DNA of 64,000 bases, taken from positions 1,127,582 through 1,191,581 of the forward strand of contig FO203512.1 of assembly GCA_000967895.1 (NCBI GenBank), given 5' to 3'. The position numbers were made by a program, and so were the translations under genes. Shown piece by piece: positions 19,812-27,952 of the stretch (its first letter is position 1; the number at the start of each line of letters is the position of its first letter). The DNA is from Oleispira antarctica RB-8. GTDB lineage: Bacteria > Pseudomonadota > Gammaproteobacteria > Pseudomonadales > Oceanobacteraceae. Below the pieces are notes generated by a model. The model had not been told where the DNA came from and searched no databases. It was given only the letters and a program-made list of their open reading frames with translations.

Positions 19812-20540
19812 ATGAATCGAGTACTGTATCAGTTTCCAATTTCACATTATTGTGAAAAAGTTCGTTGGGCTATGGATTATAAAGGGCTTGATTATAAGCT
19901 TAAAAATTTGTTGCCAGGGTTGCACCTACGCACGACTAAAAAAATAGCCGCTAAGAGTTATGTACCCATTCTGATTGATGATGGAGAGCAAATTCAAAAT
20001 TCACATGTGATTCTGAATTATCTCGATGAAAAGTATCCCGACAAACCGCTATCTCCACAAGACCCTACTTTATTCGAAAAAGCATTAGAATGGGAAAAGT
20101 ACTGTGACATTGAAATTGGCGTTCACGTTCGTCGTTTTTGTTATCACTATCTTTTATCTGAACCTAAAACAGTGATTCCTTTTTTCACTCAAGGTGGCCC
20201 TTGGTGGAGTCCTTTATTTTTCAAACTTTTCTTTTTTAAACTTGAACCGATTATGCGTAAAGTCATGTCCATTGACGAAGCCGGTGCCAATAAATCAGAA
20301 ATAAAAATTCAGCAAGCAATCGATACATTGTATGCCGAGTATGAGCAGCGAGAGTTCTTAGTTGGCGACCAGTTTGGTCGTGCAGACTTAACGGCCTGCG
20401 CGTTACTTGCCCCTTTAATTATGCCTCAGGGTTATGGCTTAGATTGGCCAGAAGTCATGCCTGCAAAGTTGCAGGCATTCGTCGATAAAAATGATAAGAA
20501 GCTCGAACGGTTTAGACAACTGTATAGCGAGTTTCGCTAG
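19812..20540 (+). CDS. Glutathione S-transferase family protein
   Basis: The 242-residue protein has an N-terminal thioredoxin-like domain (VLYQFPISHYCEKVRWAMDYKGL), a YVPILIDDGEQIQNSHVILNYL segment for glutathione binding, and an all-helical C-terminal domain. AAGGTGTAAGG precedes the ATG. The Cys in the position of the usual Ser/Tyr (SHYCEKVRW) suggests a cysteine-type GST (omega or beta-like) acting as a thiol transferase, but the substrate is unknown. It converges with the monooxygenase gene, leaving a 4-bp gap. Confidence 0.82.
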   Translation: MNRVLYQFPISHYCEKVRWAMDYKGLDYKLKNLLPGLHLRTTKKIAAKSYVPILIDDGEQIQNSHVILNYLDEKYPDKPLSPQDPTLFEKALEWEKYCDIEIGVHVRRFCYHYLLSEPKTVIPFFTQGGPWWSPLFFKLFFFKLEPIMRKVMSIDEAGANKSEIKIQQAIDTLYAEYEQREFLVGDQFGRADLTACALLAPLIMPQGYGLDWPEVMPAKLQAFVDKNDKKLERFRQLYSEFR

Positions 20541-20544
20541 TTTT

Positions 20545-22029
20545 CTATTGAATGGGTGAGACTGGATTAGAGAAAAATAAGGTCTCATCATTTACCTTTC
20601 CAAAACGTAACGTTGCCAAATCCAACGCATAATTTTGATACAGCTTCCAAGGCAGTTTCGAGCCTTGTTGTGGGGCTTTTTCTAATGCTCGTTGGACGTA
20701 GCCGGACTCCATATTAACAAAAGGTCTATGCTCAACCGAACTATCAAAGTTGTGTGGCATCACAATTTTCTTTCCGGTGGCATCCATATGATTTAACAAG
20801 CGGCACATCCATTCGGTTATCAAATCCGCTTTTAATGTCCACGAGGCATTTGTATAACCAAATACCATCCCCGCATTAGGCAAATCTTCTAAGAGTACGC
20901 CGCGATAGACCATTTTTTCATGGGCATTAAAGTCTTTACCATCCACAATCAGTTTCATCTTGCCAAATAATTGAACATCTAATCCCGTTGCCGTAATAAT
21001 AATGTCAGCGTCTAAGGTTTCACCTGATTTCAGCTTGATACCATTTTCAGTAAAGTGGTCAATGTGGTCGGTTACGATCGAGGCTTTGCCTTCACGTAAA
21101 ACTTGAAACATATCACCATCGGGTACGGCGCATAAACGTTCATCCCAAGGATTGTATTTCGGGGTGAAGTGTTTCATATCAAAATCATCACCCACTTCTT
21201 TTTTCACTAACCGTTGAATTAAACGGCGTGAAGCATTGGGAAACGTTTGACAGAAGTTATACATCATAGACGCAAAGGCAATATTTCGAGTACGGGTAAT
21301 CCTATAAACCCAGGTTTCGGGTAAGAACTTTCGTAAGCCATTCACCATAGGATCATCTTGCGGCAAGGCCATGACATAGCTAGGAGAGCGCTGTAGCATG
21401 GTTACGTGTTGAGCCTTATCAGCCATTGCTGGTACAAGTGTAACGGCCGTTGCACCACTACCAATCACAACAACTTTTTTACCTGAGTAGTCATAATTTT
21501 CATCCCATTTTTGCGGATGAATAATATCGCCTTTAAAATTTTCACTGCCCGCAAACTCAGGCTGATAACCATGGTCATAATTGTAATACCCTGTGCAGGA
21601 TAAAAAGAAATTACATTCATAGCGTTTAACTTCACCGTTACTCGTAAGTTGTACTTCGAGTGTCCAGCGAGCCGCCTTACTACTCCAAGAAGCGCTAAGC
21701 ACCTTGTGACCAAAGCGAATGTTCTTTTCGATATTATGTTCTTTGGCCGCTTCGCAAATGTACTCACGAATATCTTTACCGTCGGCTATGCCTTTTGGGC
21801 TAGTCCAAGGTTTGAAATTATAGCCTAGGGTATACATGTCAGAATCAGATCGAACACCAGGATAACGGAATAAATCCCAAGTGCCACCAATGGCATCCCG
21901 ACCTTCTAAAATAGCATAGCTTTTAGAAGGGCTGTCTTTTTGTAGGTGAATAGCAGCACCAATACCAGAAAGGCCTGCACCAATGATTAATACGTCAAAG
22001 TATTCGCATGGCTGGGTATCATTCTTCAT
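20545..22029 (-). CDS. Flavin-containing monooxygenase, Baeyer-Villiger type
   Basis: The 494-residue FAD/NADPH enzyme probably inserts oxygen next to a ketone carbonyl. It has GAGLSGIGAA for FAD binding near the N-terminus, the Baeyer-Villiger fingerprint FKGDIIHPQKWD, and a second Rossmann motif VVIGSGATAVTL for NADPH. The size and N-terminal RYPGVRSDSDMYTLGY segment resemble EtaA/alkanone-type monooxygenases. It is separated by 144 bp from a TetR gene on the same strand. Substrate is unknown. Long-chain ketones would fit a lipid or alkane degrader, but that is inference. Confidence 0.87.
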   Translation of the reverse strand: MKNDTQPCEYFDVLIIGAGLSGIGAAIHLQKDSPSKSYAILEGRDAIGGTWDLFRYPGVRSDSDMYTLGYNFKPWTSPKGIADGKDIREYICEAAKEHNIEKNIRFGHKVLSASWSSKAARWTLEVQLTSNGEVKRYECNFFLSCTGYYNYDHGYQPEFAGSENFKGDIIHPQKWDENYDYSGKKVVVIGSGATAVTLVPAMADKAQHVTMLQRSPSYVMALPQDDPMVNGLRKFLPETWVYRITRTRNIAFASMMYNFCQTFPNASRRLIQRLVKKEVGDDFDMKHFTPKYNPWDERLCAVPDGDMFQVLREGKASIVTDHIDHFTENGIKLKSGETLDADIIITATGLDVQLFGKMKLIVDGKDFNAHEKMVYRGVLLEDLPNAGMVFGYTNASWTLKADLITEWMCRLLNHMDATGKKIVMPHNFDSSVEHRPFVNMESGYVQRALEKAPQQGSKLPWKLYQNYALDLATLRFGKVNDETLFFSNPVSPIQ

Positions 22030-22173
22030 CAGGGTTCCATTTATATTTTTATTATCACAATACCGAGAAGTGTGACGGATTAACCATAAGGTTTAAAGGT
22101 GATTAACCGACAAAGAATTGCGTATTTGGCGCGATGGCAGGCCTATCTTTACTCCACGACTTTGTTGGTTTTA

Positions 22174-22764
22174 TTAAATAGACTCACTATTAATCACGCT
22201 GAGTAAACCCGGACGACTGAGTTCTGAATAAAGTTTAGCGAGTTTTTCTAAGGGATAATTAAAATCACTGGTCACCCAGCGTTGCAAGATCATCCAAGAC
22301 GCCCCAGCGAGATAATCGACAATAAAACCCAAAGCTTCAGGATCATTTAAAGCAATGGAGTGATTACGGATGTAGAGCCCCATAACGCGAGTAATGTAAT
22401 TGCGAAAACTTTTAATGACCAGATTCTCAACGTCGGCAGCGATGATTAACTTGGCAAATTCAGCGTGTTGCTGCCATTGGTTAAATAAATTCCAAGCGAT
22501 GATTTCACCAGGGTCGGGAGAGGCAATAATATGAACTTCAATTTCCTGATAAAAATTATCAAATACGCTATCGATGTAATCGATCAGCACCGCATCTTTT
22601 GATTTGTAATGAAGATAGAACGTTTGACGCGCTAGTCCGGCATTTTGAGTAATGTCTTGGATTTTAATTTTTTTATAAGGTGTTGCTTCAGTCAGTTTTA
22701 CTAATGATTTTATAATCAGTGCTTTGGTGCGAATAATACGTGGATCTGTATTTTTTAACGACAT
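22174..22764 (-). CDS. TetR/AcrR family transcriptional regulator
   Basis: The 196-residue repressor-type protein has an N-terminal helix-turn-helix (IKIQDITQNAGLARQTFYLHYKSKDAVL) and a variable ligand-binding half. It lies upstream of, and on the same strand as, the Baeyer-Villiger monooxygenase gene, and is divergent from the MpaB-like gene. The 134-bp divergent gap contains TAAATCAACT twice (22833-22842 and 22847-22856), a possible binding site. It probably controls one or both neighbours and itself. Confidence 0.88.
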   Translation of the reverse strand: MSLKNTDPRIIRTKALIIKSLVKLTEATPYKKIKIQDITQNAGLARQTFYLHYKSKDAVLIDYIDSVFDNFYQEIEVHIIASPDPGEIIAWNLFNQWQQHAEFAKLIIAADVENLVIKSFRNYITRVMGLYIRNHSIALNDPEALGFIVDYLAGASWMILQRWVTSDFNYPLEKLAKLYSELSRPGLLSVINSESI

Positions 22765-22898
22765 AATTGAGTTTCTGTAAATTAGATGACGACTGTATAT
22801 TTTGTCACTTGAGGCTACTGATTTCGTGCGCTTAAATCAACTTAATTAAATCAACTCGAACCTGCTTTAGTGGGTGAATATTTTAAGGGTGAATCAAA

Positions 22899-23810
22899 AT
22901 GTGGCTAAGAAATACAAAGGAACTAGACAAGTTATCAGGCCAGAAAGTCGAATTAACTTATCACACCATAGTGAAATATTTAGCCAATCATGATGCGCCT
23001 CTTGATTACTTAATATCTGGCGAGCTCGCGCAAATTCAAACCTTCGGCATTCCCAGTATTAGCATGCTGTTGCAGCGCACAAAGCAATATCAAAATGATG
23101 GATTAAAGCGGTTGGATGATACACGCGCTATTTTAACCGAATGTATGACAGATTCGGTTCAGAGTGATCGCGGCCAGCACATGATAAAACACCTGAACTG
23201 GATTCATAGCCATTATGAAATCAGCAACGACGACTACCTCTATACTTTAGCGTTATTTATTATTGAGCCAGCACGCTGGATGGAGTCGTTTGGCTATCGA
23301 CCGTTAAGCGAACGGGAAAAATATGCAGGCTATCTTGCCTTTAAATCACTGGGTACCGCTATGAATATTAAACATATTCCAGAGAGTCGCGAGGCGTTTG
23401 TTATGTGGTATCAAGACTATCGTCGTCAGCACATGGTTTACCACCCAAATAATAAAAAAGTAACGGATGGATTGATTGTCGCCATGGAAGATATGTTTCC
23501 ATTTTTTATCAAACCTTTTATTCGCCCTGTTATATTGACGTTAGTAAACGATCCAGAGTTATTGATAGCAACAGGGCAAAAGCCCCCAGCACAACTTACC
23601 CAAATAGTGATTAAAGGTTTTATGGGAATAAGAAAAACTCTGCAAAAATACATAAACCCTTGGCAGCATCGAAGCTTTGACAATAGTCGATTAGGGCAGC
23701 ATTATAAAAGCTATCCTGATGGTTATCAAAACAGCGTATTAGGGCCTGAAAAAATAGTAAAAAACGCGCCAGCAGGTTGCCCGTTTCATATTTCAAACCC
23801 TCCCGTTTGA
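22899..23810 (+). CDS. MpaB/DUF2236-like oxygenase family protein
   Basis: The 303-residue protein resembles the DUF2236 family, which includes the fungal oxygenase MpaB and the rubber oxygenase Lcp. The similarity is in the helical core HLNWIHSHYEISNDDYLYTL, ARWMESFGYRPLS and LGTAMNIKHIP. His residues in these helices are candidate haem or metal ligands. Family members cleave isoprenoid or long-chain double bonds, or are uncharacterised. No signal peptide is obvious. AAGGGTG precedes the start. It is divergent from a TetR gene, and with the adjacent Baeyer-Villiger enzyme may form a lipid-oxidation locus, which is inference. Confidence 0.7.
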   Translation: MWLRNTKELDKLSGQKVELTYHTIVKYLANHDAPLDYLISGELAQIQTFGIPSISMLLQRTKQYQNDGLKRLDDTRAILTECMTDSVQSDRGQHMIKHLNWIHSHYEISNDDYLYTLALFIIEPARWMESFGYRPLSEREKYAGYLAFKSLGTAMNIKHIPESREAFVMWYQDYRRQHMVYHPNNKKVTDGLIVAMEDMFPFFIKPFIRPVILTLVNDPELLIATGQKPPAQLTQIVIKGFMGIRKTLQKYINPWQHRSFDNSRLGQHYKSYPDGYQNSVLGPEKIVKNAPAGCPFHISNPPV

Positions 23811-23854
23811 TATTGGCAATAAATATTGCATTAAAAATATAGCGAAGTGAATGT

Positions 23855-24334
23855 ATGACCCCAGCCATTGACCTGGTCAAAAAGAAAAAAATTAATCACA
23901 CCATTCATGAATATTGTCATGATGCGAGTGCGGTGAGTAGTGGTGAATCCTACGGCCAAGAAGCGGCTGGTAAAATGGGGGTTGCCGCAGAGCAAGTCTT
24001 TAAAACGCTAGTGGTCATGCTTGATAATAAAGAGCTGGTGGTTGCAATCATTCCCGTATCTTCAATGCTCAGCATGAAACACATAGCAAAAGCGGCGAAA
24101 ACGAAAAAAGCAGTTATGGCCAATAAACAGGATGTTGAGCGATCGACGGGCTATGTTTTAGGAGGAGTGAGTCCATTAGGACAAAAGAAACGCTTACGAA
24201 CATTTATTGATAGTACGGCGGAAAGTTTTACAACAATGTTTGTCAGTGCTGGCAAGCGAGGACTAGAAATTGAACTAGGCCCCGTTGATTTAGCAAAACT
24301 GCTCTCAGCTCATTTTTCTGAGCTGAGCGCATAA
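23855..24334 (+). CDS. ybaK: Cys-tRNA(Pro)/Cys-tRNA(Cys) deacylase YbaK
   Basis: This trans-editing enzyme hydrolyses mischarged Cys-tRNA(Pro). The 159-residue YbaK/EbsC fold is recognised by VFKTLVVMLDNKELVVAIIPVSSMLSMK, the conserved Lys in that strand, and GYVLGGVSPLGQKKRL. Length is normal for the family. It follows the MpaB-like gene by 44 bp and converges on the small TPR-like gene. Confidence 0.92.
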   Translation: MTPAIDLVKKKKINHTIHEYCHDASAVSSGESYGQEAAGKMGVAAEQVFKTLVVMLDNKELVVAIIPVSSMLSMKHIAKAAKTKKAVMANKQDVERSTGYVLGGVSPLGQKKRLRTFIDSTAESFTTMFVSAGKRGLEIELGPVDLAKLLSAHFSELSA

Positions 24335-24341
24335 TGATTTA

Positions 24342-24770
24342 TTAATCGACGCTTTTGAGCTCGGTTAATAAATCATGGATCTCTCTTTTTAATTCTTTAT
24401 CTTCAATTTCTAAACAGGCAAGTCTGGCTTTTTCTAGGCTCTCAATGGCTCCAGCTTTGTCATCAAGTTCTAATTTCATCGATGCGATTGAAAAACCAAT
24501 CGATGAACAAAATTCGGTAGAGCTGATCGCTTCCGCTTTTTCTAAAGCTTTTTCATAAATTGAAATAGACAGCGGAATGTCGCCCGTAAAGTCAGCTAGC
24601 GTTTCCCACTGAACAGGGTGGTCTTTTGATGACCCCTCATTCTCATCACAAATTTGCTTCAGTTCTGCATAGTCATCATCAAATTGAGCTTGATCTTCGC
24701 GCTCAACCGCATCCATTAAGCATCCTGCCAACGTATAAACTTGCTTGTATATTTTAGTATTCATGACCAT
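24342..24770 (-). CDS. TPR-like hypothetical protein
   Basis: This 142-residue acidic, helical protein has helix-turn-helix repeats typical of tetratricopeptide folds, for example GDIPLSISIYEKALEKAE and AGAIESLEKARLACLEI. Such small proteins usually act as protein-binding adaptors. I set the start at ATG 24770 because AAAGG lies 7 bp upstream. A start at 24797 would add nine residues but leaves that ribosome site inside the gene. No partner is indicated by neighbours. Confidence 0.65.
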   Translation of the reverse strand: MVMNTKIYKQVYTLAGCLMDAVEREDQAQFDDDYAELKQICDENEGSSKDHPVQWETLADFTGDIPLSISIYEKALEKAEAISSTEFCSSIGFSIASMKLELDDKAGAIESLEKARLACLEIEDKELKREIHDLLTELKSVD

Positions 24771-24924
24771 GAGATGACCTTTTACGTATGTAGGCATTAA
24801 ATTAATCGTAATTATAGCCTGTATGAGCAGTAGGTTAAATGGAGGTAGGGTGTGGTAATAAGATTAATGTGTTATGAATGATCATAAAGTTGTTATGAAA
24901 AGTTTGTCTTTTTTTTATACACTG

Positions 24925-24943
24925 ATGTTTCCACTGTAAACAT
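24925..24943. promoter_or_regulatory. Palindrome upstream of enoyl-CoA hydratase gene
   Basis: ATGTTT and AAACAT flank a 7-bp spacer, 18 bp before the start at 24961 and directly after a TATACA hexamer (24916-24921) that could be a -10 box. The placement suits a repressor site, perhaps for a fatty-acid-responsive regulator. The regulator is not identified. Confidence 0.35.
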
Positions 24944-24960
24944 AGCTGAGTAAGAGTCTG

Positions 24961-25695
24961 ATGGCACGTTTAATAGAGATTACAATTCAAGGTAGTACCG
25001 CTGTATTGTCAATGAATAGCGCTGAGAATCGCCATAATCCAGAATTTTTAGCTGAATTTAATCAACATCTCGATACGATCGAAGCAGACCAAAAGATTAA
25101 GTCGATTGTGCTAACGTCGGCCAGTGACAAGAACTGGTCGTTAGGCATTGATTTAGAATGGATGTCTCAGCCAACGAATACCCCTGAAATCATTGCTGAT
25201 TTTATGCATGGCGTTACCGGTTTATTAAAGCGCATAGTCACTTTCCCCATGCCTGTCATTGCCGCGTTAAATGGCCACGCTTATGGTAATGGTGCTGTAT
25301 TAGCTTGTGCGTGTGATTTCCGTTTTATGAAATCAGATAAAGGTTTTTTCTGTTTTCCTGAGGTTGATGTTTTAGTACCTTTTTTTCCATCGATGTTCCC
25401 ATTAATTAATAAAGCGGTGCCTCAAGCGTTATTTAATCGTTTGGCAATGTCAGGCCAGCGAGTCGATGCGCAGGTATTGCTCGCTCATAAAGTGATCGAA
25501 GATGTTTTTGCCAATAACGACGAGTTACAGGCTGGTGTATTAGAGTTTGCTCAAGCGTTTAATAAAAACCGTTGGATTTATGGCCAAAATAAAACGCAAA
25601 TGAATAAGCATATTTTATTGGCGATAAAAGATGAAGATTCAAACTTTATCGACAATATGAGCAAGATGTTGTGGAAAAACTTACAGAAGAAGTAG
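24961..25695 (+). CDS. Enoyl-CoA hydratase/isomerase family protein
   Basis: This 244-residue crotonase-fold protein probably acts on unsaturated fatty acyl-CoA. Oxyanion-hole regions are seen in NWSLGIDLEWM and GHAYGNGAVLACACDFRFM. The usual first catalytic Glu of a hydratase is not evident near the second, whereas a Glu sits in FCFPEVDVLVPF. That favours an isomerase-like enzyme over a classical hydratase. It has its own upstream palindrome and a downstream terminator, so it is probably monocistronic. Confidence 0.83.
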   Translation: MARLIEITIQGSTAVLSMNSAENRHNPEFLAEFNQHLDTIEADQKIKSIVLTSASDKNWSLGIDLEWMSQPTNTPEIIADFMHGVTGLLKRIVTFPMPVIAALNGHAYGNGAVLACACDFRFMKSDKGFFCFPEVDVLVPFFPSMFPLINKAVPQALFNRLAMSGQRVDAQVLLAHKVIEDVFANNDELQAGVLEFAQAFNKNRWIYGQNKTQMNKHILLAIKDEDSNFIDNMSKMLWKNLQKK

Positions 25696-25731
25696 GGTAT
25701 TAAAAATCATTCATTTTATCGTTCAGTGAAT

Positions 25732-25772
25732 AAAAAAAGCAGAAGCCATTGATATTATGACTTCTGCTTTTC
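25732..25772 (-). terminator. Bidirectional terminator between crotonase and old-yellow-enzyme genes
   Basis: AAAAGCAGAAG pairs with CTTCTGCTTTT around a 15-nt loop. Read on the minus strand, a run of seven T follows, so it best terminates the 25805-27034 gene, which ends about 30 bp away. It can also work for the + strand gene. Confidence 0.75.
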
Positions 25773-25804
25773 CGGCGTATCTTAATATGAGTTGATTTAA
25801 GATC

Positions 25805-27034
25805 TTATCTCGCTAAATAAGCTTGATAACGCTTCGTTAATTTCTTTAATCGAATGCGATCATTAATCAACGAGAATATCGGTGAAGCGTTTAATTTAGG
25901 TTGCTTCCCTTCTCCCATTCTCTGCAACTGTCGTTTAATGACGGCCATGGTAGCGATAGAGCTTAATGTTTTATCTTTCCATCGTACCACTGGGTCATGA
26001 GCACTTAGTTGATTGTTCTTTTTCCAATCGTTTGGCAAAGAAGGATTCATGGCCAAAGCCGTACCCATTCCAACCACATCGATGCCATTAGCTAATACGT
26101 CTTCCGCGACGGCTAAACGTCTTACACCGCCCGTTGTCATAATGGGCATGGTGGCTATTTGAGCGATCTCTTTAGCGAAATCTAAAAAGTACGCTTCACG
26201 CTGCAAGGTTCGACCATCGGCAGTTGTGCCTTGCATGGCTGGGCTTTCATAGCTTCCCCCAGACAGCTCGACTAAATCAACGTCGAGTTTATTCATCGCT
26301 AAAATAACAATTTTCGCATCGTCAGCATCAAAGCCACCGCGCTGGAAATCGGCTGAATTTAATTTTACGGCAACCGCAAAGGTCGGGGCGACTTGAGCGC
26401 GAACGGCTTCAATAATTGAAATCAATAAGCGCATACGGTTCTCAATTGAACCACCAAATTCATCTTTACGTTTATTTGTTAACGGCGACAAAAACTGAGA
26501 AATCAAATAACCGTGAGCACCGTGAATTTGAATACCATCAAAGCCTGCTTGCTCTGCCTTTAAAGCCGTATCCACAAAGCGTTGAATTAAGTGTTCAATA
26601 TCTTTGTGAGTCATCGCTCTGGGTTTGCCAAACAAATGAGAGTGCTTACCGAGGTCGAGTGGAACAGTAGAGGGAGATAGCACATCGCCTCCCATCGCAG
26701 CATATACCTGACGGCCAGGGTGATTAATTTGCATCCAAGCTTGAGTATTATTCTTTTTAGCGGACTTAGCCCATGCTTCAAAAGGGGCCAGCGCGCTGTT
26801 TTTTTCTAAGACAATACCACCAGGGCCTGTCATCGCACGGCCATCGACCATTACGTTACCCGTAATTAATAATCCGGTACCCCCTTCAGCCCAGCGTTGG
26901 TAGAGACGCAACATATTAGGGCCCGGAACTTGCCCTTCATCTGACATGTTTTCTTCCATCGCAGCTTTGGCTAAACGATTTGGCAGCTGGGCACCACAAG
27001 GCAATGTAAAAGGCGAGAAAACTGCTGATGTCAT
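25805..27034 (-). CDS. NADH:flavin oxidoreductase, old yellow enzyme family
   Basis: The 409-residue FMN barrel enzyme reduces activated double bonds. It has LPNRLAKAAMEENMS, MQINHPGRQ, GIQIHGAHGYLISQFLSPLTNKR with the substrate His pair, and ELSGGSYESPAM. It lacks the FAD/4Fe-4S domains of FadH-type dienoyl-CoA reductase, so it belongs to the single-domain group. The last ~60 residues are basic. It is divergent from the TetR gene at 27209, and two identical-arm palindromes between them are strong candidates for control by that regulator. Confidence 0.88.
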   Translation of the reverse strand: MTSAVFSPFTLPCGAQLPNRLAKAAMEENMSDEGQVPGPNMLRLYQRWAEGGTGLLITGNVMVDGRAMTGPGGIVLEKNSALAPFEAWAKSAKKNNTQAWMQINHPGRQVYAAMGGDVLSPSTVPLDLGKHSHLFGKPRAMTHKDIEHLIQRFVDTALKAEQAGFDGIQIHGAHGYLISQFLSPLTNKRKDEFGGSIENRMRLLISIIEAVRAQVAPTFAVAVKLNSADFQRGGFDADDAKIVILAMNKLDVDLVELSGGSYESPAMQGTTADGRTLQREAYFLDFAKEIAQIATMPIMTTGGVRRLAVAEDVLANGIDVVGMGTALAMNPSLPNDWKKNNQLSAHDPVVRWKDKTLSSIATMAVIKRQLQRMGEGKQPKLNASPIFSLINDRIRLKKLTKRYQAYLAR

Positions 27035-27086
27035 GATGGCAACCTGAATGTGTTGTTTTGTGAAGAACCCGTTTGCAGTGAGTTCA

Positions 27087-27125
27087 ACTATAGACTTATA
27101 GTTTAAATGACTATAGCCTTATAGT
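27087..27125. promoter_or_regulatory. Two tandem operator palindromes between OYE and tetR genes
   Basis: Two 16-bp palindromes lie at 27087-27102 and 27110-27125, each with arms ACTATA and TATAGT around GACT or GCCT, 23 bp apart. They lie 53 bp from the OYE start and about 84 bp from the TetR start. The layout is the usual one for a TetR repressor controlling itself and a divergent target. Confidence 0.65.
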
Positions 27126-27208
27126 CGAAATAATAGTTCTGATAATGTGACATCAGTCAATTACTCGAATATCGATTCAATAATTTACTAGGCAGGGATA
27201 GGTCAGCA

Positions 27209-27895
27209 TTGAACTCACTAACATTCAACACTTCGTCAGCGCCCGCGGAATCTAAGCGAGAGCTGGCGAAATCCAAAACGCGCCGAGCGTTATTGAAAAG
27301 TGCGTTGCAGCTTTATAGCCAAGAAGGTGCTCAAGGCATGAGCATGAATAAGGTCGCTAAAGGAGCTGGTATCGCACAACCCAGCTTTTATAATCATTTC
27401 GACAGTTTAGATGCGCTGCAAAGTGAATTGTGCGAACAGCTTAAAGAAAATTATTTATCCCCAATGCGTCTGGCTTGGGTAAACATGCTGAAAGATTATG
27501 ATGTGTTGAATAAAGAAGAATTTGATCAGCAATGTCAGCAGGGCCTAATCATGATCTTTGATTCCGCATTTCAGAATATTGCGTTATTTCAACACTTGAT
27601 TGAAGATCGTCCGCGTTTTAGCCCAAAAAAAGAAAATAAGGGTCTAGGAAACTTGATTACTGAAATACAGCAAGAGTGGACTGAAATATTTATTCAGGGC
27701 TTGCAGTTATCTGGACGGTTTTTTGAGCGCAGTGACGTAAATCTGTGTGTCGACATCGCGGCCTCTCAAGTGCATGAATTAATCTTAGGCTGTCACCAAC
27801 AGCGCTATTCACGACAGCAAGCTATTTCAATTTTAAGTCATAATTTTGATGCACTTTTTGTCAGTTTGTTTGCACGAAAGAATAATAAAAAATAA
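27209..27895 (+). CDS. TetR family transcriptional regulator
   Basis: The 228-residue protein has a helix-turn-helix near residues 25-70 (RALLKSALQLYSQEG through NKVAKGAGIAQPSFYNHF). The start appears to be TTG at 27209 with a GATAGG sequence 8 bp upstream. No ATG precedes the DNA-binding domain. It is divergent from the old-yellow-enzyme gene across the tandem palindromes, and 57 bp upstream of the molybdopterin oxidoreductase gene. It may therefore control both. Confidence 0.85.
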   Translation: MNSLTFNTSSAPAESKRELAKSKTRRALLKSALQLYSQEGAQGMSMNKVAKGAGIAQPSFYNHFDSLDALQSELCEQLKENYLSPMRLAWVNMLKDYDVLNKEEFDQQCQQGLIMIFDSAFQNIALFQHLIEDRPRFSPKKENKGLGNLITEIQQEWTEIFIQGLQLSGRFFERSDVNLCVDIAASQVHELILGCHQQRYSRQQAISILSHNFDALFVSLFARKNNKK

Positions 27896-27952
27896 ATGGC
27901 TGTAGAAAAAAGCTATTGCCAATAAAAAGAATAAGAAAGAGAGAGTAAAATT

